This document shows positions 11,686-20,778 of a DNA stretch of 37,091 nt, piece after piece. The number at the start of each line of letters is the position of its first letter. Position 1 is the stretch's first letter. The notes below the pieces were generated by a model. That model saw nothing but the letters and a program-made list of their open reading frames with translations, was not told the origin of the DNA and made no database searches. The stretch is from a virus. Position numbers and translations under genes: made by a program. Location: the IMG/VR virus record IMGVR_UViG_3300024999_000236, positions 1 to 37,091 of that record; one strand, written 5' to 3'.

Positions 11686-13092
11686 ATGGGAATTAAAATT
11701 GATAAACAATTTGGTTTAGATAGGCTTAAAGAACATTGTAAAATATATAATAAAATACTTACTAGAGAAGAATTTAAAAAATACAACATTAATCCTTCAT
11801 ATAGTTGGTATGAAAGAAATTTCGGTGATTATAAAAATGCTTGTTATGAAGCAGGATTAATAGAGAAACCATTAACCGAAGAAGAAAGAATTAAGATATC
11901 AGTTAATGAATTAATAAAATTGGCACATAATTTAAATAAATGTCCAACTGTTGCTGAATATGAATCTATTAAACATAGAGGATACCAAAGGCGTGATTTA
12001 GAAAAACATTTAAATATGAAATATAATGACATTTGCAGAAAATATATTCCGCAATATAAGTTAAATAATGATATGGATGTGTCTAAAGAAACGATATTTA
12101 AAGATATGAAAGATATGCTGATTAAGAATGGTAGAGCTATGACATTTGATGAAATGAAAGAGCAAGGTCTTCATTATTCTTACAGTATCTTTGAATCAAA
12201 ATGCAACATGCTTTTTAATGATATTATATTACATCTTGGATATGTCCCTATTGGTACTACAACCTCAACAAGAACAAGAGACGAAATGTTAGATGATTTT
12301 AATAAATTATTTATAAAATTAAATAGAATTCCAACAGTAAAAGATTTAGATAAAAATAATGGAGAAACATCAAATTGGTCTACATATATTAGACATTTTG
12401 ATTCTATAGAAAATATATGCAAAATACTAAATATTGATTATGATAAATATTATATCAATAAAAGTCCAGGAAAAAGTTGTCTTGATAAAAATGGTGGAAA
12501 ATGTAGATCATTTATGGAGTGTATAATAACCAATTATTACATAGATAATAATATTGTATATGAAAAGGAACCTTCCTATAGTGATTTTATAGAAAACGAC
12601 ACAAGAAGATTAGACTGGAAATTAACTTTAAATAATAAATTTTACTACGTAGAGTACGCTGGAATGTACTATCCAAATAAAATGTATAGTCATATAAATG
12701 AGAAGTATGTAAATAAAATAGATAACAAAATAAAAGACTTAAAAGATGTTGGAAGATATGAAGAATGTCTTTTTATTTTTCCAGAGGATATTAAAACAAA
12801 AACATTAAAGGAAATATTTGAACCTTTTCTTGGTATTGAACTTGAAGAAAATAAAAATGGATATAATATTACCATTGTTGAGTATTTCAATAAAACAGAC
12901 AAGGAGCTTTTAGATATTATAATGAAACATAGCACTAATGCTAATATTTTACCAAGTACCTCAATTATTTCAAGGAAAGAGGGAGGTGCTTATAATGAGA
13001 TTAGAAAAAGGTTTAAGACATATAATAACTTTGCTCTACATTTCGGGATGACAACAATGTGTACACCTAGACAGAAAATTTTTCAGATGTAA
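11686..13092 (+). CDS. Homing endonuclease: HNH-associated repeats flanking a PD-(D/E)XK-like nuclease domain
   Basis: The product has 468 residues from ATG 11686 (TTG 11680 is also possible and is six bases after AGGAG). Four repeats related to those of the gene at 2689 fill residues about 10-260, for example PSYSWYERNFGDYKNACYEA and NWSTYIRHFDSIENICKIL. The nuclease domain (about 265-385) has Glu278 in RSFMECI, Asp310 in TRRLDWKL and Glu323 in YYVEYAGM, the same order and the same 13-residue Asp-Glu spacing as the gene at 2689. Another repeat follows near the C-terminus, ending in RFKTYNNFALHFG. It is likely a free-standing mobile endonuclease inserted between the antirepressor and the tail genes. 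A 14-bp direct repeat brackets it. Confidence 0.7.
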   Translation: MGIKIDKQFGLDRLKEHCKIYNKILTREEFKKYNINPSYSWYERNFGDYKNACYEAGLIEKPLTEEERIKISVNELIKLAHNLNKCPTVAEYESIKHRGYQRRDLEKHLNMKYNDICRKYIPQYKLNNDMDVSKETIFKDMKDMLIKNGRAMTFDEMKEQGLHYSYSIFESKCNMLFNDIILHLGYVPIGTTTSTRTRDEMLDDFNKLFIKLNRIPTVKDLDKNNGETSNWSTYIRHFDSIENICKILNIDYDKYYINKSPGKSCLDKNGGKCRSFMECIITNYYIDNNIVYEKEPSYSDFIENDTRRLDWKLTLNNKFYYVEYAGMYYPNKMYSHINEKYVNKIDNKIKDLKDVGRYEECLFIFPEDIKTKTLKEIFEPFLGIELEENKNGYNITIVEYFNKTDKELLDIIMKHSTNANILPSTSIISRKEGGAYNEIRKRFKTYNNFALHFGMTTMCTPRQKIFQM

Positions 13093-13103
13093 GTAATAAA
13101 TAA
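13090..13103 (+). repeat. Right 14-bp direct repeat flanking endonuclease gene
   Basis: TAAGTAATAAATAA begins at the endonuclease stop codon and is identical to 11650-11663. Confidence 0.4.
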
Positions 13104-13127
13104 TAATTGAAAGAAGGAATATAAATA

Positions 13128-13607
13128 ATGGCAAATAAAAAATTAACGCTATCTGCAATTAAAAAGGACAATGCAAAATTTAATGAGAAAATGACAGTTC
13201 AAATTAAGGACGGTAAATATGAGATTATTGTTAATAAATACTTTAAAAAGACAGACACCGCAAAACTTTTAGGAGACTATATTTTACTTACTGAGCAATT
13301 AATTGAAAGTGGAGCAAACATAGACATTACTTCTAATGAAATATTCCTCTTTCCAATTTTACTCGTCAAATACATGACAAACATCCCTCTTCCGGAAACA
13401 GCATTAGAATTAATAGCCTATATACAAGAATTAATCAATGCTGAATTATTAAATGAAATTATTGACGCATTACCAAAAGATGAAGTAGATAAGGTTGAAG
13501 GATGGATTAATGACTCATTTAAGAATATGCCACAAGTATTAGAATTAATGAAGAAACAACAAAATTTTGGATTAGAGCAAGAGGCGATTGAAGTTGGGGA
13601 TATCTGA
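13128..13607 (+). CDS. Tail assembly chaperone-like protein
   Basis: The product has 159 residues; GAAAGAAGGAATATAAAT precedes ATG 13128. The layout is a beta-rich N-terminus with KDGKYEIIVNKYFKKTDTAK, then an all-helical body, a size and plan typical of Gram-positive siphophage tail assembly chaperones (gpG/gp13-like). These coat the tape measure before tail tube polymerisation. Position supports it: first gene of the tail cluster, two genes before the tape measure. The usual neighbour upstream, a major tail protein, is missing. The next gene is in the +1 frame and overlaps by 14 bases, so a lambda-type -1 frameshift product is not supported. Assignment is mainly by context. Confidence 0.5.
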   Translation: MANKKLTLSAIKKDNAKFNEKMTVQIKDGKYEIIVNKYFKKTDTAKLLGDYILLTEQLIESGANIDITSNEIFLFPILLVKYMTNIPLPETALELIAYIQELINAELLNEIIDALPKDEVDKVEGWINDSFKNMPQVLELMKKQQNFGLEQEAIEVGDI

Positions 13608-14052
13608 TAAAATAAATAAGATGCTAAATTCTACAGCTTTTCTTTCAATAGTAAGAGACATTGAAAAAGAAGCAACCCAAGACCTTAGAGATGCTGTATT
13701 AAAATTTCATTATCAAGCTTATTCCCCAAAGGAATACGAAAGGACTTATCAGTTTTTAAACTCAATTCGTAGCGAACTTACTGTTGGAGGAAATAGTATT
13801 GAAATGAAAATATTTTTTGACCAAAATTTAATGAATCACAAATCTGTTGTAGACGGAGATGGGACTTTTGTCCCTCCCCTACTTTATTTCGGTCATACTC
13901 AATCTGGATATGAAGGAGTTAATGATTATTTTCATGATTATCCAGGCAATAAAGATTGGTTAATTGAAACAGCAGAAAAAATAAAACTTAATGTCAGTAT
14001 GAAATTCAAAAAGGCAATAGTAACAATAATAACTAATAAAAATTATAGATAG
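13594..14052 (+). CDS. Minor tail/morphogenesis-type protein, HK97 gp10-like (tentative)
   Basis: The frame opens after a stop at 13573-13575 and has no ATG near its front. TTG 13594 fits best, nine bases after GAGG at 13581-13584; TTG 13588 is the alternative. It gives 152 residues and overlaps the preceding gene by 14 bases. Features are an N-terminal amphipathic helix, then FHYQAYSPKEYERTYQFLNS followed by beta strands, ending in helical WLIETAEKIKLNVSMKFKKA. The motif YSPKxYxRTYxFLxS is common in phage head-tail or minor tail (gp10/neck-like) proteins. Such genes usually lie before the major tail gene, so its place here is slightly unusual. Confidence 0.45.
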   Translation: MGISDKINKMLNSTAFLSIVRDIEKEATQDLRDAVLKFHYQAYSPKEYERTYQFLNSIRSELTVGGNSIEMKIFFDQNLMNHKSVVDGDGTFVPPLLYFGHTQSGYEGVNDYFHDYPGNKDWLIETAEKIKLNVSMKFKKAIVTIITNKNYR

Positions 14053-14093
14053 TCTTATTTTGTTTTGAGAGGTTATAATTCTTCTTTGTTTCT

Positions 14094-14101
14094 GGTATAA
14101 T
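14094..14101 (+). promoter_or_regulatory. Extended -10 promoter for lipoprotein gene
   Basis: TGGTATAAT (TGnTATAAT, the -10 box at 14096-14101) lies about 38 bases before the lipoprotein start, with only a weak TTATAA in the -35 place. It lies after the stop of the morphogenesis gene. Confidence 0.5.
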
Positions 14102-14138
14102 ATTTTTATAAATTAGAAATTAAAAGGAGTGTTTTAAA

Positions 14139-14531
14139 ATGAAGAAAAGTAAATATCTTGTTTATTTTATTATCGTAGTTTTATTATTGTCGATAATGGG
14201 TTGCTCGGATAAAAACGCTAGTAAAACAACTTATAGACCGACAGTAACACAAGAAAAAATAGAAGCGGATTTAAAAGAAGCGTATTCGACAATGAATGAG
14301 ATAGTTGATTATGAACTCAGCAAAGATAACCATACACTTACACTATATGTTACAGACGCGATGAAAATTGGAACATATCAACAAAAGAAAGATTTATTGA
14401 ATAAAATGGCAGAATATTTCAGTTTGACAGTAAGAGAATTTGACCAAAGTAAAGTAAATGTATATGTTAAATCAAATTCTTCTAAGCAATTACTTTATTA
14501 TTACGAGGGTGGTCTTATAGGGGTTAAATAA
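14139..14531 (+). CDS. Small lipoprotein inside the tail cluster; candidate superinfection exclusion protein
   Basis: This 130-residue protein has AAAAGGAGTG before ATG 14139. The N-terminus is a lipoprotein signal: MKKSKYLVYF, a hydrophobic core to residue 20, and lipobox IMGC with Cys22 as the modified residue (Met at -2 is slightly unusual). The mature part is hydrophilic with helix-strand character (TVTQEKIEADLKEAYSTMNE, then strands). It should sit outside the membrane, anchored by lipid. The gene has its own promoter and its own terminator and lies directly before the tape measure, the layout of a moron expressed in lysogens. Ltp of phage TP-J34 is a prophage lipoprotein that blocks DNA injection by acting on the tape measure; a similar role here is inference. 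A host-range or tail-assembly role is also possible. Confidence 0.65.
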   Translation: MKKSKYLVYFIIVVLLLSIMGCSDKNASKTTYRPTVTQEKIEADLKEAYSTMNEIVDYELSKDNHTLTLYVTDAMKIGTYQQKKDLLNKMAEYFSLTVREFDQSKVNVYVKSNSSKQLLYYYEGGLIGVK

Positions 14532-14549
14532 GCAAGAAAATATTAAACT

Positions 14550-14576
14550 CCCTCTTTTTATTAAGAGGGTATTTTT
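14550..14576 (+). terminator. Terminator of lipoprotein gene
   Basis: CCCTCTT (14550-14556) pairs with AAGAGGG (14563-14569) over a 6-base loop, followed by TATTTTTA. It separates the lipoprotein gene from the tape measure. Confidence 0.8.
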
Positions 14577-14606
14577 ATGCCCTAAATTAAAGAGAGGTGA
14601 TTAAAT

Positions 14607-17600
14607 TTGGCTAATAAAGATGATATGTTTGGGATAGGTATAAAATTAACTTGGACTCCACAAGAGTTAACAAGTCAAATTAATGCAATACAAAATTACA
14701 TAACTAAGAACCATAATCTAAAAATAAATCTTAACTTAAACGAAGCTACATTAAAGGGATTGGAAAGATTAAGTCAACTTTCTAAATCTGCTGCAAAAGA
14801 ACTTAATGCAATAAAAGCACCAATGTTTAATCTTGATAACCCAAATCAAGAAGCACAAAAATATATTGGAACAATAAATAATTTAGTTTCTACTTTTCAA
14901 AAATTTAAAGGTCAAACTTCAGTTGTTTATGATGAGTTTGGTAAGGTAAGTTTAAAGGTTGATACAGCAAGTGGTGCTATTAAAAGATATACATTGCAAT
15001 GGGATGAACTAACTCAAAGACTTTCAAGAACAAATATGAGAAATATCGATAATTCTAATGTAAATATTGAAAGAGAATTACAATTGCGTCAGCGATTAAA
15101 TGCTCAAATACAAAATAATGCTGAATCTTTGCAACATTATCTTAGAATTCAACAAATGAACTTAAACTCTTCAATGAGTAGATTTGAAACTCAAAGAACC
15201 GGATTGTACAATGTTGATGAATTAAATAATTTAAGAACTAGATTAAATCAATTAACTCCAACAACAGAAAATTTAAGAAGAAATGTAGGATTATTAAGAG
15301 CAGAGTTTAATGCATTAAACACAACTGCAATTGCCAATGGAATAAATACCGTAAATAGAAATGCGATGTCTCTAGGAGAAAGTTTAAAACTTGTAGCTTT
15401 TAAAATGCTTACGTGGCTTGGGATGGGAAATTTAATTTTTGGAACTATTTCCCAAATAAAATCTGCAGTGGTTTTTATCAAGGATCTAGATTCTGCCATG
15501 ATTAATCTAAAAAAAGTTACAAATGAAACATCTACTGCATATAAAGAATTTGAAAATGATGCAGGTAATTTAGGTAGAGAGCTTGCTAGAACGACAATAG
15601 AAGTGGTCAAGGCTACGGCAAATTTTGCTAAAATGGGATATACGCTACGAGAAGCAAAGGAATTAGCAAAAGAAGCACTGATTATGCAAAATGTTGGTGA
15701 TATTGAAAATGTTGATAAAGCAACTCAATATTTAATTGCAACATTAAAAGGATTTAATTTACAAGCAACCCAAAGTGCAAAAGTTGTCGATATTATGAAT
15801 GAAGTGTCGAATTTACACAGTATTACGGTAGATGGATTAGGAAAAGCTTATGAGCGATCTTCGGCAGTAATGGCTCAGGCAGGAAATACTATCGAAGAAA
15901 CTACTGCATTATTAACTTCCGCGAACGCCGTGGTCCAAAATCCGGAAAAGGTAGGAAATGGATTTAAAACTTTAGCACTCAGACTTAGAGGTGTCGATGA
16001 AGAAGCAAAAGAATTATTTCCAAAATTAGAAGCAGATTTAAATGCTGTTGGAGTTCAGTTAAGAAATGTTGATGGTGGATGGAGAAGCACTTATAATATT
16101 CTTAAAGATTTCTCAAAGGTCTATATGCAAATGCCAGATATGGCTAGAAGTAAGCTTCTTGAAGATATGTCAGGTAAATATCAGGCTAATATTTTAGCTG
16201 CCACGCTTCAGAACTTTTCCGAAGCGGAAAAGACATTGGAAGACGCATTGACATCTGTAGGGTCAAGTGCTCGTGAAAATGAAATATATTTAACCTCAGT
16301 TGAAGCAAGAGTACGACAATTTAAGGTAAGTTTAGAGGAATTATACAAATTATTTCTCTCTTCAGACTTGCTTAAAGGTGGCATAAGTGTTCTTGGAGGG
16401 CTAGTTAGTGTAATGAGTGGTGTTTCTTCTGTTTTTGGTGGAATTCCAGCATTAGCTGGGGCAGCTACTACATCAGTTTTAGTATTTTCTAGTGCTCTTA
16501 GAACATCAATTTATGAAACCATTAGATTAAAAGTTGAACAATATGGGTTTCTACGTTCTATTCCTGCTTTATGGTTAACTGCTACTGGTGGAGTTAGAGG
16601 ATTTTCGGGAACTTTAGCATTTTTACGCACTAGTTTAACATCAACAAGAATTGCAGTAATTGCACTACAAACAACTATGACATTAGGATTAAGTTTAGTT
16701 ATTACTGGTGTAATTGCATTAGTTCAAAAATTAGTAGAAGCTCTTGGTAGATCAAAAAATGCAATGGATGAACAAAGTCAAGCATTTAAAGATACTTTAG
16801 ATAACTTGGGTAATCTTACTTCTGATTATGAAAAAGCAAATAAGCTAATTGCTATATATAATGAATTATCTAAAGTAACTAATAAAACAGTCGATCAAAA
16901 GCAGAAATTGGTTGATGTACAACAACAATTAGCACAACTTTTTCCTTCATTAGTGACAGGTTATGATTTAGAAGGTCAAGCAATTTTAGATTTGGATTCA
17001 AAACATGATGATCTTATTGCTAAAAAGAAAGAAGAAATCAACTTAGAAACCAAACGTCTTTCTTCTCAATTTTATCAAAATCAAGCGATTTGGATTCAAT
17101 CTATGGTTGAATCTCAGAAAGAATTAAATAAATTAAAAATAGAACAAAAAGACATCCAAGATAATATAGATAATATTAAAACTAATACTAGTCTATCAGA
17201 AGATGTGAAGGAATCTTATTTAGTTGGATGGTATGAAAAGTTCGATGCGGTTAGTGGAAAAATATCTGATACTCAGTTAAAATTAAATAAGGTAAAAACA
17301 ACTTACGATCAAGGTTTAACATCAACTGTTAAATATGAATTGGAGTCATTAAAACTTTCTAATGATACCATAAACAATTTTTCTGATAATTATTTATCGC
17401 TAGTTGAGGTTTTAAAGAATAGTGGTAATGATCCCTCTGTTGTTTTGAGGGGAATATTTGAGTCGATAAAGAAAAATTCTGATATACAAAATGTCTTTAA
17501 GAATTGGACTGATGCTCAAAATAAATATAAAGAAGGATCTATTGAAGCTGTTGAAGTTGAAAAGTTACATAAGAAGACAATTGATGATTTAACTGAATCA

Positions 17601-20600
17601 CTAAAAAAATCTAATCCTGAATTAAAACCAGAAATAGTTGATTCGATTGCACAGTCTTTTATTTTATTAGGAAATGTTACTCCCAAAGTTAAAGATGGGA
17701 TAGATTCTACAGCACAATCTTTTGCTACTCTCCAAGAAACCCTATCCGATTCCTCTTCTGCAATCTCAGAGATACAATCTGCTCTTGATTCCTATAATGA
17801 GACAGGGAAATTTAGTCTTGATAATATTATCAAATTGTCTTCTACATATCCTAAACTCCTTGGAATGCTAGGCGATGAAAAAGCTATCCGCGAAGAACTA
17901 ACAAACATTATAGAACAAGAACAAGAAAAATCCAGACAAGCTTATATTGTTATGCTCAATGGAAGTGTTAATTTCTATAATAAAAACATTGAAGGTATAC
18001 AAAAATTTGTCGCTGGATTAGATGGTGCTCGCGAAGTTGATTTATCTGGAGCAAAATCATTAGCTGAAGCAAAATTAAAAGTCGAAAATGAACTAATGAA
18101 GAATCTAGCAGGAATGTGGTCACAATATTATGATGCCCAAGGCAATATGACTAAGGCTAATATTATTGATGGTGGAAGAACTATTGTAGGCCAAGATGGT
18201 AAGGAAACCTATATTACTCCTGAAATGAGAGCACAACTTAAGGCGTATTATGATGCTTCTTCAGCAGTTAAGAAGAAGTTTGATGATATTGCAATGAGTG
18301 GAACAAAAAGCATAGACTTCTCCAAACTCGGTATGTCTAAAAGTGACTCTAAGAAAAAAGAAGAAAAACTCCTCTCAATAGAATCCACAACCCAAGCACT
18401 CATCAATCAAATCCAACAAGAATATCTCCTCCAAAAAGCCAAATCAGATTCAATCCAAAAAGACCTCTCTCAAGCACAATCCCAAAAAGACTATGCAAAA
18501 ACTCTCGAACTGACCAACTCTTTAATTTCCTCGCAAGCTCAAGAATTATCTCTTCTTTCTACAGCTCGCTCCAAAATAAACCAAGCAAAAGATTCTGCAA
18601 TATCTTCTGCATCATCTCAATTTGGTAACATCAGTGAACGTTGGTTTACTGGAAATGATAATCAAGAAAGCGTTGCATATATTGAAGAACACAATAAAGC
18701 ATCAGAAAAAACTCGTAAGATTATGGAAGAAACTTTTAAATCACTTCAATTATTAAGAAATGCTTGGATGTCTAATAAATCTACTATGGACGAAAATGCT
18801 GAATCATCTAAATCCCTCAAAACATCCCTAACTCAAATCCAAATAGATAAATTTAACCAATCTATCTCATTCCTTGACGATTCAATTTCTCAATCAAAAG
18901 CAAATCTAGACCTCTATTCCACATCTTCCCAAGAATATTCTAATGAGCAATCCTATCAAATCTCTCTTCTTCAACAAAAGAAATCAGCTATTGATTCTGA
19001 AATATTATCTTTAAAATCCCAACTTGTTAACACAGAATTAACAACCGAAGCAACTGTATTATTAAGCGAAGCATTAAAAACTTCTATATCAGATGGAATA
19101 AATGCTCAAAAGGCATTATTAGATGCAAAATCCTCAATTGCGGATTCAGTAATATCAACAATGAAATCATCCCTTGAAACTCAAAAAGATATTGCATTAA
19201 AATCCATAGACTTACAAATGGATGCAGAAGATAAACGTCATACTAACGAAATAGACAATATTGAAAAAGAAACAAAAGAGACTGCAAAAAAATACAAAAC
19301 TATTACTGATGATATTGATGCCCAAACTGAAGCAGAAGTAGATCGTCATAAAATAGCAACTGATAATATTGATGCAGAAATTGAAACCGAAGAAAAAAGA
19401 CATACATCTGTCATAGATAATATTGATGCAGAAATAGCTAAACTAAATGAGCAAGCAGATACGGATTCTTATAATACCAAATTAGCTAAAGATCAAAAAG
19501 AAGCCCAAGATATACAGGATAAAATAAATATATTGTCTCTTGATAATTCTTTAGAAGCTAAAGCTAAAATTTCCGATTTAAATGATGAACTTTCTGAAAA
19601 GCAAATTGCTATTGCAGATTTTCAACAAAAGCATAGTCTTGATTTGCAAAATAAAAATCTACAAAGACTTAAAGATGCAGAAAATACTAAAAATGATTTG
19701 CGGAATAAGGATTTTAAGAATTTTAAAGACGTAGAAGATACTAAAAATGATTTAATAAACAAAAATCTTAAAACTTATAAAGATGCTCAATCTGATATAA
19801 ATGATTCTCAAAATGAATATTATCAAAATATGAAAGATGCAGAAGATAATAAAAATAAAATCATAAAAGATGGTTTAGATTTGCAGAAAAAGAATCAAGA
19901 GTATTTTTGGAATGAGCAAATTAATAATGAAAGATATTTTGCCAGTCTCCGCACTCAAATAATAAATGGCAATATAGACCAAATGAAGACAAAGTTAACT
20001 TCATTTTTAGCTGATTTTAAGAATATGAATGAGGAAACTGCAAAAGCACTAGGTGTAAGTTGGACAGGATTGCAAAGTTTGATTGATGGGGTTCAAGCTT
20101 CTCAAACTAACTTAAATGTTATTTCTAATGGAGTAACTACGCCTTATTATCCTGGCACGACAATGAATGGAGTCCCTGTAAGTAATAACGGTAGTTCTAG
20201 TTCATCCTCTAGCTCCGGAAGTAGTTCTACAAGTTCATCTAGTGGAAATTATGTTACATGGAACAACGGTTCTTCTGGGTGGAATGCACATGATTCTAGT
20301 GGTAACATAATTGCGTCAGGAGTAGCTAATCCACCTAAATATGCTGAAGGAGGAGAAACTCAATCAACTGGTATGCATTATTTAGATGGTAAAGTAGGAA
20401 AACCAGAAAGAGTATTATCTCCGGTTCAAACTACAAGCTTTAACCAACTCGTAAAAGATTTACCTTCGCTCACTACTGTCATGGATAATTTAATGAAAAA
20501 TAACCTACTGATGAATAACTTTAAACAACCCCAAATTGACTTTTCAAATTTTAAACCGAGATCATCCGAAACTCATGTCAGTGTGCCAACTACAATAAAT

Positions 20601-20708
20601 TTTAATGTTACAGGAAAAGATTTTACGACAAGAGATTTGGATAAGATTAGTGGGCATATAGCTCATAGAACTATCACCAATTTAAAAAGAGTAGGAGTTA
20701 ATATTTAA
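14607..20708 (+). CDS. Tail tape measure protein
   Basis: This 2033-residue protein starts at TTG 14607 behind GAGAGGTGATTAAAT. Residues about 285-480 carry the conserved phage tape-measure core (ELARTTIEVVKATANFAKMG, then AQAGNTIEETTALLTSANAV and FKTLALRLRG). Hydrophobic segments lie near 590-635 and 690-716. The rest is coiled coil, with a near-repeated unit IDAxxEAEEKRH around 1530-1612 and runs of KNxKDAExxKND around 1680-1770. A Ser/Gly linker (nt 20188-20250) precedes the end motif YAEGGETQSTGMHYLDGKVG typical of these proteins. At 1.5 angstrom per residue it predicts a tail near 300 nm. Segments about 18300-18560 and 18820-18990 use many more C-ending codons, suggesting mosaic origin. 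Confidence 0.92.
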   Translation: MANKDDMFGIGIKLTWTPQELTSQINAIQNYITKNHNLKINLNLNEATLKGLERLSQLSKSAAKELNAIKAPMFNLDNPNQEAQKYIGTINNLVSTFQKFKGQTSVVYDEFGKVSLKVDTASGAIKRYTLQWDELTQRLSRTNMRNIDNSNVNIERELQLRQRLNAQIQNNAESLQHYLRIQQMNLNSSMSRFETQRTGLYNVDELNNLRTRLNQLTPTTENLRRNVGLLRAEFNALNTTAIANGINTVNRNAMSLGESLKLVAFKMLTWLGMGNLIFGTISQIKSAVVFIKDLDSAMINLKKVTNETSTAYKEFENDAGNLGRELARTTIEVVKATANFAKMGYTLREAKELAKEALIMQNVGDIENVDKATQYLIATLKGFNLQATQSAKVVDIMNEVSNLHSITVDGLGKAYERSSAVMAQAGNTIEETTALLTSANAVVQNPEKVGNGFKTLALRLRGVDEEAKELFPKLEADLNAVGVQLRNVDGGWRSTYNILKDFSKVYMQMPDMARSKLLEDMSGKYQANILAATLQNFSEAEKTLEDALTSVGSSARENEIYLTSVEARVRQFKVSLEELYKLFLSSDLLKGGISVLGGLVSVMSGVSSVFGGIPALAGAATTSVLVFSSALRTSIYETIRLKVEQYGFLRSIPALWLTATGGVRGFSGTLAFLRTSLTSTRIAVIALQTTMTLGLSLVITGVIALVQKLVEALGRSKNAMDEQSQAFKDTLDNLGNLTSDYEKANKLIAIYNELSKVTNKTVDQKQKLVDVQQQLAQLFPSLVTGYDLEGQAILDLDSKHDDLIAKKKEEINLETKRLSSQFYQNQAIWIQSMVESQKELNKLKIEQKDIQDNIDNIKTNTSLSEDVKESYLVGWYEKFDAVSGKISDTQLKLNKVKTTYDQGLTSTVKYELESLKLSNDTINNFSDNYLSLVEVLKNSGNDPSVVLRGIFESIKKNSDIQNVFKNWTDAQNKYKEGSIEAVEVEKLHKKTIDDLTESLKKSNPELKPEIVDSIAQSFILLGNVTPKVKDGIDSTAQSFATLQETLSDSSSAISEIQSALDSYNETGKFSLDNIIKLSSTYPKLLGMLGDEKAIREELTNIIEQEQEKSRQAYIVMLNGSVNFYNKNIEGIQKFVAGLDGAREVDLSGAKSLAEAKLKVENELMKNLAGMWSQYYDAQGNMTKANIIDGGRTIVGQDGKETYITPEMRAQLKAYYDASSAVKKKFDDIAMSGTKSIDFSKLGMSKSDSKKKEEKLLSIESTTQALINQIQQEYLLQKAKSDSIQKDLSQAQSQKDYAKTLELTNSLISSQAQELSLLSTARSKINQAKDSAISSASSQFGNISERWFTGNDNQESVAYIEEHNKASEKTRKIMEETFKSLQLLRNAWMSNKSTMDENAESSKSLKTSLTQIQIDKFNQSISFLDDSISQSKANLDLYSTSSQEYSNEQSYQISLLQQKKSAIDSEILSLKSQLVNTELTTEATVLLSEALKTSISDGINAQKALLDAKSSIADSVISTMKSSLETQKDIALKSIDLQMDAEDKRHTNEIDNIEKETKETAKKYKTITDDIDAQTEAEVDRHKIATDNIDAEIETEEKRHTSVIDNIDAEIAKLNEQADTDSYNTKLAKDQKEAQDIQDKINILSLDNSLEAKAKISDLNDELSEKQIAIADFQQKHSLDLQNKNLQRLKDAENTKNDLRNKDFKNFKDVEDTKNDLINKNLKTYKDAQSDINDSQNEYYQNMKDAEDNKNKIIKDGLDLQKKNQEYFWNEQINNERYFASLRTQIINGNIDQMKTKLTSFLADFKNMNEETAKALGVSWTGLQSLIDGVQASQTNLNVISNGVTTPYYPGTTMNGVPVSNNGSSSSSSSSGSSSTSSSSGNYVTWNNGSSGWNAHDSSGNIIASGVANPPKYAEGGETQSTGMHYLDGKVGKPERVLSPVQTTSFNQLVKDLPSLTTVMDNLMKNNLLMNNFKQPQIDFSNFKPRSSETHVSVPTTINFNVTGKDFTTRDLDKISGHIAHRTITNLKRVGVNI

Positions 20709-20717
20709 TAAATCAAG

Positions 20718-20753
20718 AAAATAAGATGTGCATTGAACTACACATCTTATTTT
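20718..20753 (+). terminator. Hairpin terminator between tape measure and Dit
   Basis: AAAATAAGATGTG (20718-20730) and CACATCTTATTTT (20741-20753) form a perfect 13-pair stem with a 10-base loop. With flanking A and T it could stop or attenuate transcription in both directions inside the tail operon, or protect mRNA ends. Confidence 0.7.
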
Positions 20754-20778
20754 CTATAAAAAGGTAGGTGAATAATTA

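Noticed and set aside
13560-13620. Programmed -1 frameshift of the tail chaperone (lambda G/GT type)
   Set aside because: The following frame is in the +1 relation, has a stop just upstream at 13573-13575 and a usable TTG start; no XXXYYYZ slippery site with a downstream hairpin was found.
19212-19403. Phe/Cys-rich minus-strand small membrane protein
   Set aside because: It is the complement of a coiled-coil coding region (GAA/AAA codons read back as TTC/TTT), with no ribosome binding site.
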